Counted from the first letter of the stretch, positions 1-8,715 are shown. The stretch: DNA of 58,409 nt from Vibrio ezurae NBRC 102218 (GCF_000467185.1 NZ_BATM01000022.1:1-58409); one strand, 5' to 3'. A program made the numbers and translations. The notes: generated by a model from the sequence alone, not told the origin.

Positions 1-107
1 GAATGTGGTATGGTTATCACGCCAAGCAAACGATTACTTTAATGCGGGCAAATGATAGCGAAAATGCGATAAGATTGCATTAACATTGAGAGAGTTAGAG
101 GTATAAA

Positions 108-944
108 GTGAAGGATTTAGCTCAATTATCGGGTATTAATATATTTCCGGTAAAATCAACATCTGGCATTGCACAATCAAGAGCTTATGTGGGTTTAGAA
201 GGAATCAGTTTTGATCGCCGTTTTGTGGTGACAGACACGGCGGGTCGCATGATTACCGCACGTAAGTATCCTAAGATGGTGACGATTAAAAGCACGCTAT
301 TGCCAGACGGTATTGTACTGAGTGCTCCCGATGTAAAAGATCTACATTTGTCTATATCAGATCTTGAACGTGAAGAATTTGAATGCAAAATTTGGAGCGA
401 TCGTTTTTTTGCCTATACCACTACCGATGCTGCCAACAAGTGGTTCAGCGATGTGTTAGATACGCCAGCATTGCTATTATATTGTGGTGAAGAGTCCAAT
501 CGTTATCGTGAGAAGCTAGATACTAAAGTCAGCTTTGCCGATGGCTACCCAGTTTTAGTTATCTCTCAAGGTTCGCTCGATGAGTTAAACCGCAGTGCAT
601 CGCACCCTCAATCTATGGCTCAATTTCGCACCAATCTGGTGATTGATGGCGTCGCGCCTTTTGCCGAAGACAGCTGGGAAAAAATCGCCATTGGTGATGT
701 TGAATTTAAAGTAGGCAAAGCGTGCCAACGCTGTGTATTGACCTCTGTTGATCCAAATACAGGTGAGAAAATGGCAGCCCAAGAGCCCACCGCCACCTTA
801 GCTAAATTCAGAGCCGACGAAAAAGGCGCGATTTTCTTTGGAATGAACCTCATTGCACTCAATGAAGGCGTGATTGAAGTAGGGGATGAGCTTCGAGTTC
901 TAGAGACTCGCACCGCTATTACTTATGCAGATACGCGCAGTTAA
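108..944 (+). CDS. MOSC domain protein (YcbX-like, short form)
   Basis: Predicted molybdenum-cofactor sulfurase C-terminal (MOSC) protein of 278 residues. The N-terminal beta-barrel half starts with GINIFPVKS and has GLEGISFDRRFVV. The MOSC half carries FRTNLVIDG (about 172-180) and the cysteine motif VGKACQRCVLTSVDP (about 201-215), whose Cys is thought to bind the sulfur or molybdenum ligand. E. coli YcbX is about 369 residues and has a C-terminal 2Fe-2S ferredoxin domain. This protein stops after the MOSC domain, so electrons would have to come from another protein. It starts with GTG, preceded by an AGAGG ribosome site. Family assignment is firm; the substrate (N-hydroxylated compounds in YcbX) is inferred. 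Confidence 0.85.
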   Translation: MKDLAQLSGINIFPVKSTSGIAQSRAYVGLEGISFDRRFVVTDTAGRMITARKYPKMVTIKSTLLPDGIVLSAPDVKDLHLSISDLEREEFECKIWSDRFFAYTTTDAANKWFSDVLDTPALLLYCGEESNRYREKLDTKVSFADGYPVLVISQGSLDELNRSASHPQSMAQFRTNLVIDGVAPFAEDSWEKIAIGDVEFKVGKACQRCVLTSVDPNTGEKMAAQEPTATLAKFRADEKGAIFFGMNLIALNEGVIEVGDELRVLETRTAITYADTRS

Positions 945-975
945 AGCCAAGCTGACGTAGCGAATTTAGCTGTGC

Positions 976-1007
976 TTATGAACTGGTGAATACTCACCAG
1001 TTCATAA
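976..1007. terminator. Inverted repeat between convergent genes
   Basis: Perfect 14-bp arms (976-989 and 994-1007) with a 4-nt loop sit between the convergent genes ending at 944 and 1033. Neither side has a long T-run, so it may be a weak bidirectional terminator or an mRNA 3'-end stabiliser. Confidence 0.5.
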
Positions 1008-1032
1008 TGAAAATATGTATTTTTACTAATAC

Positions 1033-1788
1033 TTAACCTAAAATCTCATAAACCATTGTTTTTTCGATAATAATTTCTTTTCCATCCCATATGCCTTCAC
1101 TTGATGTTTTTCTGTATTTATTCCCTTGCCATTTGTCTGCGACAGTATGTTCAATGAGGTCTGGGATGAATACTTTAGTATTCTTTGGCAGATCTCTAGG
1201 GATTAGGTATGCCGCAAAAGGTGATGAGTTTAGATTAGCTTGCAGTGTAGACCAGGGGAGCATATATGCTTCTGGAGAACGGAGATCATAGCCCCGAATA
1301 ATATATTCTCCGGTATTTTCGTCTTGTTTTATATGCACTCGTTGACCAAAACATTCGCTATAGGTCGTGGATTTTATGATTGCTTTATAGCCTTGTTTGA
1401 CAGCTCTATTAATTGATTCAATGTCCCTTGCAGTATTAATGACTAGCAGGTCATTTCTGATTGTTTCGTTACAAATATTTGATTCGTGTTCTAGAGGTTT
1501 ACTCGTATTGATAAACTTAATGTCACTCACACTATGATGAAAGTCTATGTAGGCGCATGCGTCGGGGTCAATTTTAAATATTGCGATTATTTGTTCTTCA
1601 GTAAATGTTGTTAAATCAATTACATGCTTATCGCAAGAACTACAAAATCGCTTAAACTCGCTCTTTGTCCATGATAGTTGTTCCCAGTTTTTTTGTAGAG
1701 GACAAGAAAACTGCTTAATTTTAATCCCATCAGTGGTTAACAAAGTATTCGAAGCTAAATGTAAGATCATGACACTGTGCCTAATCAT
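1033..1788 (-). CDS. Unrecognised protein with N-terminal four-Cys module
   Basis: A 251-residue protein I do not recognise as a whole. Near the N-terminus it has FSCPLQKNWEQLSW, then RFCSSCDKHVIDLTTFTEE, then DACAYIDF. That spacing of one Cys, a CxxC pair and a final Cys, with the 'RFC..C.K.V.D.T..T' pattern, resembles a small putative metal-binding module that I know mainly from Bacteroidetes proteins. The rest (about 90-251) shows no signal peptide or membrane segment. The start could instead be Met7. The gene is AT-rich, flanked by an inverted repeat and a pseudogene, and has no operon partner, which fits an acquired gene. Function unknown. Confidence 0.6.
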   Translation of the reverse strand: MIRHSVMILHLASNTLLTTDGIKIKQFSCPLQKNWEQLSWTKSEFKRFCSSCDKHVIDLTTFTEEQIIAIFKIDPDACAYIDFHHSVSDIKFINTSKPLEHESNICNETIRNDLLVINTARDIESINRAVKQGYKAIIKSTTYSECFGQRVHIKQDENTGEYIIRGYDLRSPEAYMLPWSTLQANLNSSPFAAYLIPRDLPKNTKVFIPDLIEHTVADKWQGNKYRKTSSEGIWDGKEIIIEKTMVYEILG

Positions 1789-1906
1789 AATATGTAAATA
1801 AATGTTAGCTTAACAGAAACTGACTGAACAGTTATTGCTGAAGTAGTGTGACTTATTTCGCAAGAGACAACCACGTCAGCAATTGAAGAGTTGCTTTAAA
1901 TCTAAG

Positions 1907-2724
1907 CTACCAAGCATAGGTCTCAATGACGTTTTTCTTGGTCATTGGGTTTAAGCTGATGTGCTTGTTACTATGCTCCAAAAACGGTTGGCGGGCGGCA
2001 GGCCACTCACCACGCATGCTAGCGATGTTATTGCCGTGATCGCCCCAGTAGAAACAAGGGAAGTCATCCATATTTTCTAATAGATACTTTTCCTCTTGCA
2101 AAATTTGTAATGGGCTTGGCAGACTAAATTGTCCATTATGCAGTTCTTGCTCTAATTCACAGCCCGGTTGAATAGCCAGAGCCATAGGTGCAATTGCATC
2201 AGGACGCATGATATTCAGTAAGCTAGTGGTGTTGATAGCGTGTTCTTTTGAGCGCTCTCGGCCACCTAGGCCAAAAATGAATGACGCTATACTTTGATGC
2301 CTGCTTCTCTTGCTATTTCCATACCTTGAATAGCGTGCTCGCGAGTCATGCCTTTTTTAATGCGTTCCAGCACAATAGGATCACCCGACTCAAGGCCAGA
2401 GTAGGCAGTAGTTAATCCGGCAGAGCGGATCTCTTTTAATTCAGAGATGCTCTTGCGGCGAAAGTCGTTGAATCCTGAATACACAGCCAAGTTTTTAAAC
2501 TCAGGAAAAGTCACCTTTATTTGATCGAGAATCGCGATTAACTTTTCGGTGCGCATTGCCATGACATTACCATCAATTAAGAAGATGGATTCCACTTTAG
2601 GGTACAGGCGACGAGCATCGGCAATGTCTTTGAATATCTCTTTAAGTTCACGAACTTTGAATCGTTTGTCATCGAACATAGTGCAAAAGGTACATGAAAT
2701 ATGAGTATCGATTCCTGTATATAA
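1907..2724 (-). pseudogene. Decayed radical SAM protein gene
   Basis: Two open stretches form one radical SAM protein when joined. The upstream part (2287-2724) reads through HISCTFCTMFDDKRFKVREL, holding the last two Cys of the cluster motif, and then YSGLESGDP and REAGIKV before a stop at 2287-2289. The downstream frame continues as SFIFGLGGRERSKEHA and runs to the end at 1907. A one-base loss near 2282-2289 explains the break. At the 5' end an in-frame stop lies at 2725-2727, and the first cluster Cys and the N-terminus are missing, so the gene is also truncated. Family members bind a 4Fe-4S cluster and cleave S-adenosylmethionine; this copy should be inactive. A sequencing error could explain the frameshift but not the missing N-terminus. 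Confidence 0.75.
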
Positions 2725-2842
2725 TTACATAATAGTTATCGAGCATTTTAACAAGCTAGAATGACTGGTTATTTAGTATTATTGGTATTAAATCTTAGAC
2801 GGTGAAAAGACGGGTATATTATTTAGTGTGGATAGAATAAAA

Positions 2843-2875
2843 AATGCCGCTCACAATGTGAGCGGCATTAATATT
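2843..2875 (-). terminator. Rho-independent terminator of the CBM32-PL7 lyase gene
   Basis: GC-rich hairpin with arms at 2843-2853 and 2859-2869. Read on the minus strand it is followed by a run of six T. It lies just beyond the stop codon at 2898. Confidence 0.85.
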
Positions 2876-2897
2876 TTAGAGCATACGAAGATAAATA

Positions 2898-4463
2898 TTA
2901 TTTAGCTTGGTATTGGTCGTGAGACGCGTCAAGTTTGTAGAAAGTAGCTTGAGCGTAGTCATCTAGGTCGCCACTGATGTTTTGGTTGTAAACACCAGCT
3001 TTGAAGTACATGTAACGACCGCCTTCATCGTATCCACTGTGAGTCATGTCAACAACTTGAACTACGTCGTCATGGCCTTCACGAGATAGAGTAACAGTCA
3101 TAGTGTTACCAACAACTTTGATTTGGTAGCTGAATACTTCGCCTAGAGCGATACCAGTATCACCCACTTCAGCAGTCATATCACCCACTAGAGGGTAGAA
3201 GTCTTCTTTAGTTGCGCCTTGGCTTTCGTGTGCAAAGTAAACCGCACCCGTTGCTTGGTTTGGTAGTTTGCGGTAGTAAAGACGAATTGGCTCATCGTTT
3301 TTATCGTGGATTTGACCAATGATAAAGCGACCTACTTCGTTAGCATTACCAGTAGTAGTAGCGTGGTCGATTTTCAGTGTTGCGTTTAGAACACCATCGA
3401 TGCCGCCAGCTGCTTTTTGGTCTGCAACAGGAGCTGAGCTGAATACCCAGTTGTTTTTGTTCACGCCTTGAGTACGGATAGATTGGTCACCACGACGCAA
3501 CATTTCACGTAGCTCAGTACGAGCGTATTTAGTGTTTTCTGAAGTACGAACACCTTTAACGTAAGCGCGGAATACCATGCCACCGTCGTCAGCTGTGTAG
3601 AATACTTCTGGGTGTTGGTAACCGTTTGCTAGGTTCCACTCAGAAACGTTGTCAGGCTTGCCATTTTTGTCATGGTCGAATGGTTGAGATAGGTACCAGT
3701 AAGACATGTCAAAGTTTTCACCTGGTGCATTACCTGCAAGTGGAGTTGCTGGTAGAGCTGGTGTTGGAGGAAGCTCGGTACGTAGACATGTTACTGTCGT
3801 TTCACAAGGGTAAACAGCTTTTTCACCGAAGTTACCTTTACGAAGATCTTTACGTGCTTCTTTACGTGCTTTCTCTGCTGCTTTCATTTCAGCAATCATT
3901 GTCTTCTCTGCAGCAACAACGGCTGGAGTAATGATGTGGCTAGCAGGACATGCATTGATGTCACAGTTAACAGCAGCAAGTTCAGTTACACTGTTCCAAC
4001 CGTTTTTAGTGTTACCGTGACCTACGTATTTAACGTAACGTGCTTTAACAGCAGGTGCGAACTGGAAGCGCTCTAAACCAATGGCTTCACCTGAACTCAG
4101 TTGGTCTTTTAGTACAGTTGTCCAGTTTTCACCGTCAACAGATACTTGAATATCAAAGCGAGTTTGACGCTCGTTACCTTTACTGAATGCCGCTTGAACT
4201 GCGTCAAATTCGTGAACTGAACCGTAGTCCAATGTCGCTGACTCACCGTCACCAGCTGAAGACCAACGAGTTGTTAGGTCTTGGTCGAATAAACGGTCAG
4301 GTCCGTTACCATCGTGGCTACTTGCTGTGATTGCAACTGGAGTAAGCAGTGCTGCGCCTGTCTCTTTGTTGTTGTCAAACTTCGGAGCTGAAGGCGCTGA
4401 AGTACAGCCTACTGCTAATAAGACAGAAGTTGCTAACAAGCTTTTTAGATATATATGTTTCAT
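2898..4463 (-). CDS. Alginate lyase lipoprotein, CBM32 + PL7
   Basis: Predicted endolytic alginate lyase that cleaves by beta-elimination, attached to a membrane as a lipoprotein. The 521-residue protein has a lipobox VLLAVGC (Cys20), then an F5/8-type-C (CBM32) carbohydrate-binding domain at about 38-168 (LFDQDLTTRWSS, VKYVGHG). A charged AEKARKEARKD linker and a proline-rich stretch follow, then a PL7 domain at about 250-515. PL7 motifs are RTELRE (315-320), QIH (384-386) and YFKAGVYNQ (486-494). In this family QIH, rather than QVH, is associated with activity on guluronate-containing blocks. An AGGTGA ribosome site precedes the ATG. The catalytic domain is closely similar to that of the lyase at 7558-8529, suggesting duplication. 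Family is certain; block preference is inferred. Confidence 0.95.
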   Translation of the reverse strand: MKHIYLKSLLATSVLLAVGCTSAPSAPKFDNNKETGAALLTPVAITASSHDGNGPDRLFDQDLTTRWSSAGDGESATLDYGSVHEFDAVQAAFSKGNERQTRFDIQVSVDGENWTTVLKDQLSSGEAIGLERFQFAPAVKARYVKYVGHGNTKNGWNSVTELAAVNCDINACPASHIITPAVVAAEKTMIAEMKAAEKARKEARKDLRKGNFGEKAVYPCETTVTCLRTELPPTPALPATPLAGNAPGENFDMSYWYLSQPFDHDKNGKPDNVSEWNLANGYQHPEVFYTADDGGMVFRAYVKGVRTSENTKYARTELREMLRRGDQSIRTQGVNKNNWVFSSAPVADQKAAGGIDGVLNATLKIDHATTTGNANEVGRFIIGQIHDKNDEPIRLYYRKLPNQATGAVYFAHESQGATKEDFYPLVGDMTAEVGDTGIALGEVFSYQIKVVGNTMTVTLSREGHDDVVQVVDMTHSGYDEGGRYMYFKAGVYNQNISGDLDDYAQATFYKLDASHDQYQAK

Positions 4464-4692
4464 TTACCATTCACCTAATGTTGTATAAACCAACGATATT
4501 ATTTGTAATATAAAACAGTTAATAACTGCATTTGTTTGATATAGAAAGTACGACTTGATGATTTCTATATCTTTTAAATCTAGAGAGAACGATATTCTTC
4601 ATTATTCGTTCAATGTTTTAAATAATACATAATTTAATAATACAAATGTAAAGATGTATTAATAAGTGCGATCAAGATCGACTTGAGTGTTT

Positions 4693-6579
4693 CTAATAGT
4701 GATCTATGTCTAAGTAACCGAAGCTAACGTCGAATATTTCACCAGAATAATTCGGTGAAAATTGCGGGTATATGCCAGCTTTGAAGTAAAAAGCGATATC
4801 TGGAGATGCCCAATCCGCAGACAAAACCACTTTATCACCGTCATTATCAACATACTCTTCGCCCCAAGGGATGGTATGCGACTTCAAATTGCCGCCATCT
4901 GCATCATACGTTGCAAGATAGATACCTTCCTGATCAGCGCGAATGGTGTAACCCCATTCTTCTCCTGTTTTATATGTGCCCAAATCAACGCTAAACGGTT
5001 CACAGTGGCCGCAGCTTGAGTTATTTGTTTCATAGTCATCATTTAGAATGACTCGCACTGGTCGATTATCACCTTCCCACAATAACTTGACTAAAGCTTG
5101 ACTGATTTTCCAGCCGTGAATTTGCCCTAGAATAACTTTTGGTTGGCTCAGGTCGGGATGCTCTTCAACTCTTAATAGTGCTTTGAGTGTGTGCGTAGAT
5201 GCGCCAGTTCTGTCATCGTCAAGATACCAGCTTGAATCTTCATTACTGCTGCTACAAGTGGTGTCTTCATCACTCATATAAAGCTCACGTAATTCAGAAC
5301 GAATGTAGCTTGAGTTTTCTGTTGTTGAGCCGTAGCCCATATCTGCTCGAAAGTGCATGCGACCGTTTTCCACGGAGAAGTAGGTCATATCCTGATCGGC
5401 GTGGTAAATATCTTCATCGTTAGCCAGTTCATCTCGGTCAGAGTAACCGCAACGAGCCGGGAATAGTTCTGCTGCGCTACTACCACCTTCGCCGTACCAA
5501 TCATCTTTACTGGCGGGAATGGTGATTTTCCATTCGTCGATGTTCCATTGATAAGTGGTATCGGTGTCGGTATCCACTTGCTGTTCAATGACTTTTAGAG
5601 ATTTAAAGTGAGCTTCAGATTCACCGTTTTCAAACTGGTTATAAACGCCGGCTTTAAAGTAGCTTAGTAGGTGCGCCCAGTAGTCGATATCAAGATCCGC
5701 TTTTTCAATCCCATTTACTCGAATAGAAAGACGACTGCTTTGTATCGCTAATTGGAATTCGGTAAATTGGTCTGTATTGGCTTCACCGAGATCGATGTGA
5801 TCATAGGCGTCGTCACAGCGAGCGTCATCTGGTATCGCAGCGTCGCCTTTACAGTCAACAGCGTTATTTTTGATGACTGCCCAATAATGGCCATAGTTAC
5901 CATCACGTTCGGTTTCGTACACCACTCTTAGCAATGGGTGAGGGATGTAGCCCGTGCCATCGCTTGCGGTGCCTTTGTTATGGATTTGCAAGAATGTCAC
6001 TTGGTCCCTGCTTGAAGAAGAATTCGACATGGCTTGCTCTATATTAGGAAGGCTGACTTCTGCATATAAAGTGCGTTTAATGCCTTCTGCATCAACGTCA
6101 AAATTTTCCAGTTCGCGAACTTCACTGCGCATGAGGTAATTCGACATTTTGAATACTAAATTTTGCGAGCTTTGCTCAGCGTAAAAATAGTCATCAAAGT
6201 AACTGTGGAAGTTACCGTCTTTTATAATGCTCTCTTTATTAGATTCTGCGCCTTCAGGATCAGACATTTGCAGATCTGAGTTAGACAGGATTGGTTGGAA
6301 TTTTGTGAGGTCATAGGGTGCGATATGATCTTCATTGCTGTCATCATCGCCTTCGTCGCCACTTCCGTTGTCGTTATCACCGCCGTTATCGCTATCACCG
6401 CCGTTGCCGTCGTCATTATCGCTGTCGTCGTTGTCATCACCATCATCTGAGTCTGGTGGGGTCGGATCAACGTCACCTGGAGGGTTTGGATCCACAGCGG
6501 GTGGTTGAGAAGAATCATCACTACTGCCACATCCGCTGATTATTGCGGCTAGGGCTAAAACTAAGAGTGTTTTATTCAT
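4693..6579 (-). CDS. Alginate lyase lipoprotein with two tandem PL7 domains
   Basis: A 628-residue lipoprotein (lipobox AIISGC, Cys17) with a long Asp/Asn/Gly/Ser linker at about 20-85 and two separate PL7 domains. Domain 1 (about 88-335) has RSEVREL (151-157), QIH (198-200) and YFKAGVYNQ (307-315). Domain 2 (about 346-628) has RSELREL (427-433), QIH (486-488) and YFKAGIYPQ (598-606). Both keep the catalytic-cleft motifs, so both may be active, but they differ greatly from each other and from the other two lyases here. Domain 2 has extra cysteines, such as the CGHC cluster near 523-526. The acidic linker probably lets the catalytic part extend from the lipid anchor. It is followed by the CBM32-PL7 gene in the same direction, 229 bp away, so separate promoters are likely. 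Confidence 0.95.
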   Translation of the reverse strand: MNKTLLVLALAAIISGCGSSDDSSQPPAVDPNPPGDVDPTPPDSDDGDDNDDSDNDDGNGGDSDNGGDNDNGSGDEGDDDSNEDHIAPYDLTKFQPILSNSDLQMSDPEGAESNKESIIKDGNFHSYFDDYFYAEQSSQNLVFKMSNYLMRSEVRELENFDVDAEGIKRTLYAEVSLPNIEQAMSNSSSSRDQVTFLQIHNKGTASDGTGYIPHPLLRVVYETERDGNYGHYWAVIKNNAVDCKGDAAIPDDARCDDAYDHIDLGEANTDQFTEFQLAIQSSRLSIRVNGIEKADLDIDYWAHLLSYFKAGVYNQFENGESEAHFKSLKVIEQQVDTDTDTTYQWNIDEWKITIPASKDDWYGEGGSSAAELFPARCGYSDRDELANDEDIYHADQDMTYFSVENGRMHFRADMGYGSTTENSSYIRSELRELYMSDEDTTCSSSNEDSSWYLDDDRTGASTHTLKALLRVEEHPDLSQPKVILGQIHGWKISQALVKLLWEGDNRPVRVILNDDYETNNSSCGHCEPFSVDLGTYKTGEEWGYTIRADQEGIYLATYDADGGNLKSHTIPWGEEYVDNDGDKVVLSADWASPDIAFYFKAGIYPQFSPNYSGEIFDVSFGYLDIDHY

Positions 6580-6722
6580 TATTACTTTGAAACTAATTGA
6601 AAGATTTAAATCAAAGCATCGGATTTGTCATATTTTATGTCAAATTAGTATCATAGAAACTGTGAGCTTATACGTGCTGTTGTGATTAAAAATGAGATCA
6701 TGATATGAGAAAGAGGCAAATA

Positions 6723-6757
6723 AAATGCGCTTCATGATGAATCATGAAGCGCATTTT
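6723..6757 (-). terminator. Terminator downstream of the DUF2750 gene
   Basis: Perfect 16-bp arms (6723-6738 and 6741-6756) with T-rich tracts on both sides. It separates the DUF2750 gene from the upstream region of the tandem lyase. Confidence 0.8.
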
Positions 6758-6791
6758 TAGAGTGGTGTTGTATTAGTAATAAGAGGAGAGG

Positions 6792-7172
6792 CTATTTTTT
6801 TACTTTGGCTTCGCGCTTAGTTAATTCCATCTCAAATTCATCGGGATAGAGCACAATACCTTCGCCTTCTTGATCGGGGAAGACTACGAGTGACAACTCA
6901 TCGTCTTCTAAACCATGGGTCCAACGACTTTTCCATTTCGCAAGAGAGATAGGTTCGGCGGTAAAGCCTTCCCATTCACCGGTAGCCCACATGAGTGCGT
7001 GTTCTTCAGATGGCCAGACAGGTACACATTCTTCGTCTTCGGTATTTAGCATAACGCTACCGTGTTCATCAATTAGCAGCCAGATTTTTTTGTCTGTGGC
7101 AGCCGCTTTAAAAAAAAGATTAAAACGTTCAGATGGATCATTTGGGACATTAGGTGTGTTTGACTGTGTCAT
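6792..7172 (-). CDS. DUF2750 family protein
   Basis: A 126-residue cytoplasmic protein matching the DUF2750 pattern: RFNLFFKAAATDKKIWLLID at the N-terminus, then the signature VPVWPSEEHALMWATGEWEG and a C-terminal acidic stretch with FPDQEGEGIVLYPDEFE. No biochemical role is known to me for the family. It lies alone between lyase genes with its own terminator, so there is no operon evidence for a part in alginate use. Confidence 0.85.
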   Translation of the reverse strand: MTQSNTPNVPNDPSERFNLFFKAAATDKKIWLLIDEHGSVMLNTEDEECVPVWPSEEHALMWATGEWEGFTAEPISLAKWKSRWTHGLEDDELSLVVFPDQEGEGIVLYPDEFEMELTKREAKVKK

Positions 7173-7435
7173 AAAAGCCCTTGATAAGCATAGTGTTGAT
7201 AACCGCTATTATAGCGATTTTTGTAGCCGTTGTATTTTTATATCACGTCTATACATTAAGAAACTCACTCATAAACGCAAAACAATAATAATACTGAGTA
7301 TTTAATAAGCAGAAGTCTGTATTTGCATCTTTGAATATACCCAGCATTGAAAAACCGCCAAGTAATACACACTGCATATAAGTCATACAAATAATTAATT
7401 TGTTAAGGTATAACTATTTAAAAGTTGAATATATT
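7173..7435. other. Gene-free upstream region of the third lyase
   Basis: AT-rich region between divergent genes. I see no convincing reading frame here. It should hold the promoter of the DUF2750 gene on the minus strand; the plus-strand promoter candidate is listed separately. Confidence 0.4.
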
Positions 7436-7464
7436 TTGACTGGACAGGTCATTTTCTTTATAAA
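7436..7464 (+). promoter_or_regulatory. Candidate sigma-70 promoter for the PL7 lyase
   Basis: TTGACT (7436-7441), a 17-base spacer and TATAAA (7459-7464) form a near-consensus promoter pointing at the lyase start at 7558. It would give an untranslated leader of roughly 85 bases. Prediction from sequence only. Confidence 0.6.
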
Positions 7465-7466
7465 GT

Positions 7467-7482
7467 TATGATCATTGTCACA
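7467..7482. promoter_or_regulatory. Possible CRP-like site
   Basis: TATGA-N6-TCACA differs from the CRP core TGTGA-N6-TCACA at one base. It lies right after the -10 candidate, so if real at this promoter it would more likely block than activate. Catabolite control of lyase genes is plausible, but a chance match is also possible. Confidence 0.3.
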
Positions 7483-7557
7483 AATTTATGATGGGTTACC
7501 GTTAGACATCAGTGGTAACATCTTTCGTCATACAATATGACATAGAGTGTAAATACA

Positions 7558-8529
7558 ATGATGACTTTAAAAACATTGAGTACTTCTAAAGGTAAGAAAG
7601 CGGCTTTAGGTGCTGTTGCTTTAGTTGCGGCGCTAACGATGACTGCATGTTCAAATGTAGCACCTAATACTGCTCCAAAAACAAAAGCGCCTTCAGATAA
7701 CTTTGATCTGCTAGGTTGGACAGTAAGTGTGCCTATCGATTCTGATGGTGATGGCAAATCTGACCAAATTAAAGAAAAAGAACTAGCAGCAGGTTACTCT
7801 GACGCTAACTACTTCTACTTGGCAGAAGATGGCGGCATGGTATTTAAAGCGCCAGTAAAAGGTGCTAAAACATCTAAAAACACCACTTACACTCGTTCAG
7901 AATTACGTGAAATGATTCGCCGTGGTAACACTCACTACAAAACGAAAGGTGTTGGCGGTAACAACTGGGTATTCTCAACAGCTCCTCAAGCAGACCAAAA
8001 AGCAGCGGGTGGTGTTGACGGTACACTAGAAGCAACTCTAGCCGTTAACCATGTAACAACTACAGGTAAAAACTGGCAGGTTGGTCGTGTGATCATCGGT
8101 CAAATCCACTCAAACAACAACGAACCAATCCGTTTGTACTACCGTAAACTGCCACAAAACGAAACAGGTTCTATCTACTTTGCGCACGAACCACGTAAAG
8201 CGTTTGGTAAAGAAACTTGGCACAACATCATCGGTAACCCACTACCTGATTACTGGCACCAAGATGCAACACCAACAGAGCCTACAGACGGTATCAAACT
8301 TAACGAGAAATTCAGCTACCGTATCCAAGTTAAAGGTAACGAGCTTTCTGTAACTATCATGCGTGATGGTAAAAAAGACCTTGTTAAAACAGTCGACATG
8401 TCTGAGAGTGGCTTCGGTGAAGGCGGTCAATACATGTACTTCAAAGCGGGCGTTTACAACCAAAACAAAACTGGCGATGCAGACGACTACGCACAAGCGA
8501 CTTTCTACAAGCTTAACGTAACTCACTAA
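7558..8529 (+). CDS. Alginate lyase lipoprotein, single PL7 domain
   Basis: A 323-residue PL7 alginate lyase with a lipobox ALTMTAC (Cys31) and no binding domain. Motifs are RSELREM (113-119), QIH (182-184) followed by EPIRLYYRK, and a C-terminal YFKAGVYNQN. It aligns well with the catalytic half of the 2898-4463 protein: shared blocks include NWVFS, ADQKAAGG and GQIH, with an SDGDGKSDQ calcium-site-like loop near residue 62. The two probably arose by duplication, with gain or loss of the CBM32. It is monocistronic, with its own promoter candidate and a strong terminator. Confidence 0.95.
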   Translation: MMTLKTLSTSKGKKAALGAVALVAALTMTACSNVAPNTAPKTKAPSDNFDLLGWTVSVPIDSDGDGKSDQIKEKELAAGYSDANYFYLAEDGGMVFKAPVKGAKTSKNTTYTRSELREMIRRGNTHYKTKGVGGNNWVFSTAPQADQKAAGGVDGTLEATLAVNHVTTTGKNWQVGRVIIGQIHSNNNEPIRLYYRKLPQNETGSIYFAHEPRKAFGKETWHNIIGNPLPDYWHQDATPTEPTDGIKLNEKFSYRIQVKGNELSVTIMRDGKKDLVKTVDMSESGFGEGGQYMYFKAGVYNQNKTGDADDYAQATFYKLNVTH

Positions 8530-8592
8530 TCTTAACGTAGTTCGTAATTATGTTTATGATTTAACGATGTATTAGTATCGTTATAGAGATTC

Positions 8593-8624
8593 AAATCCCT
8601 TACCTAGGTAAGGGATTTTTTTTG
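8593..8624 (+). terminator. Rho-independent terminator of the PL7 lyase
   Basis: Perfect palindrome (arms 8593-8604 and 8607-8618) followed by a run of eight T, beginning about 60 bases after the stop codon. Confidence 0.9.
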
Positions 8625-8715
8625 CATAGTCATTTTTAGGAATATGGCATATTCCACAATCGTTGAACGCTTCTATTAAGATACTTTGGAACTCACAACA
8701 AAGAAGCGAAAATGA

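Noticed and set aside
4667..4686. Weak CGATC-AA-GATCG hairpin after the tandem lyase gene
   Set aside because: Short stem with a bulge and no T-run; not convincing as a terminator.
6340..6480. Repeat-like block that could suggest a CRISPR or tandem repeat array
   Set aside because: It is the coding sequence of the Asp/Asn/Gly/Ser linker in the tandem lyase. Repeats are irregular, with no spacers.
7495..7519. GGTTACC/GGTAAC inverted repeat before the single-domain lyase
   Set aside because: Arms of only six bases with a long loop; not strong enough to call an operator or hairpin.
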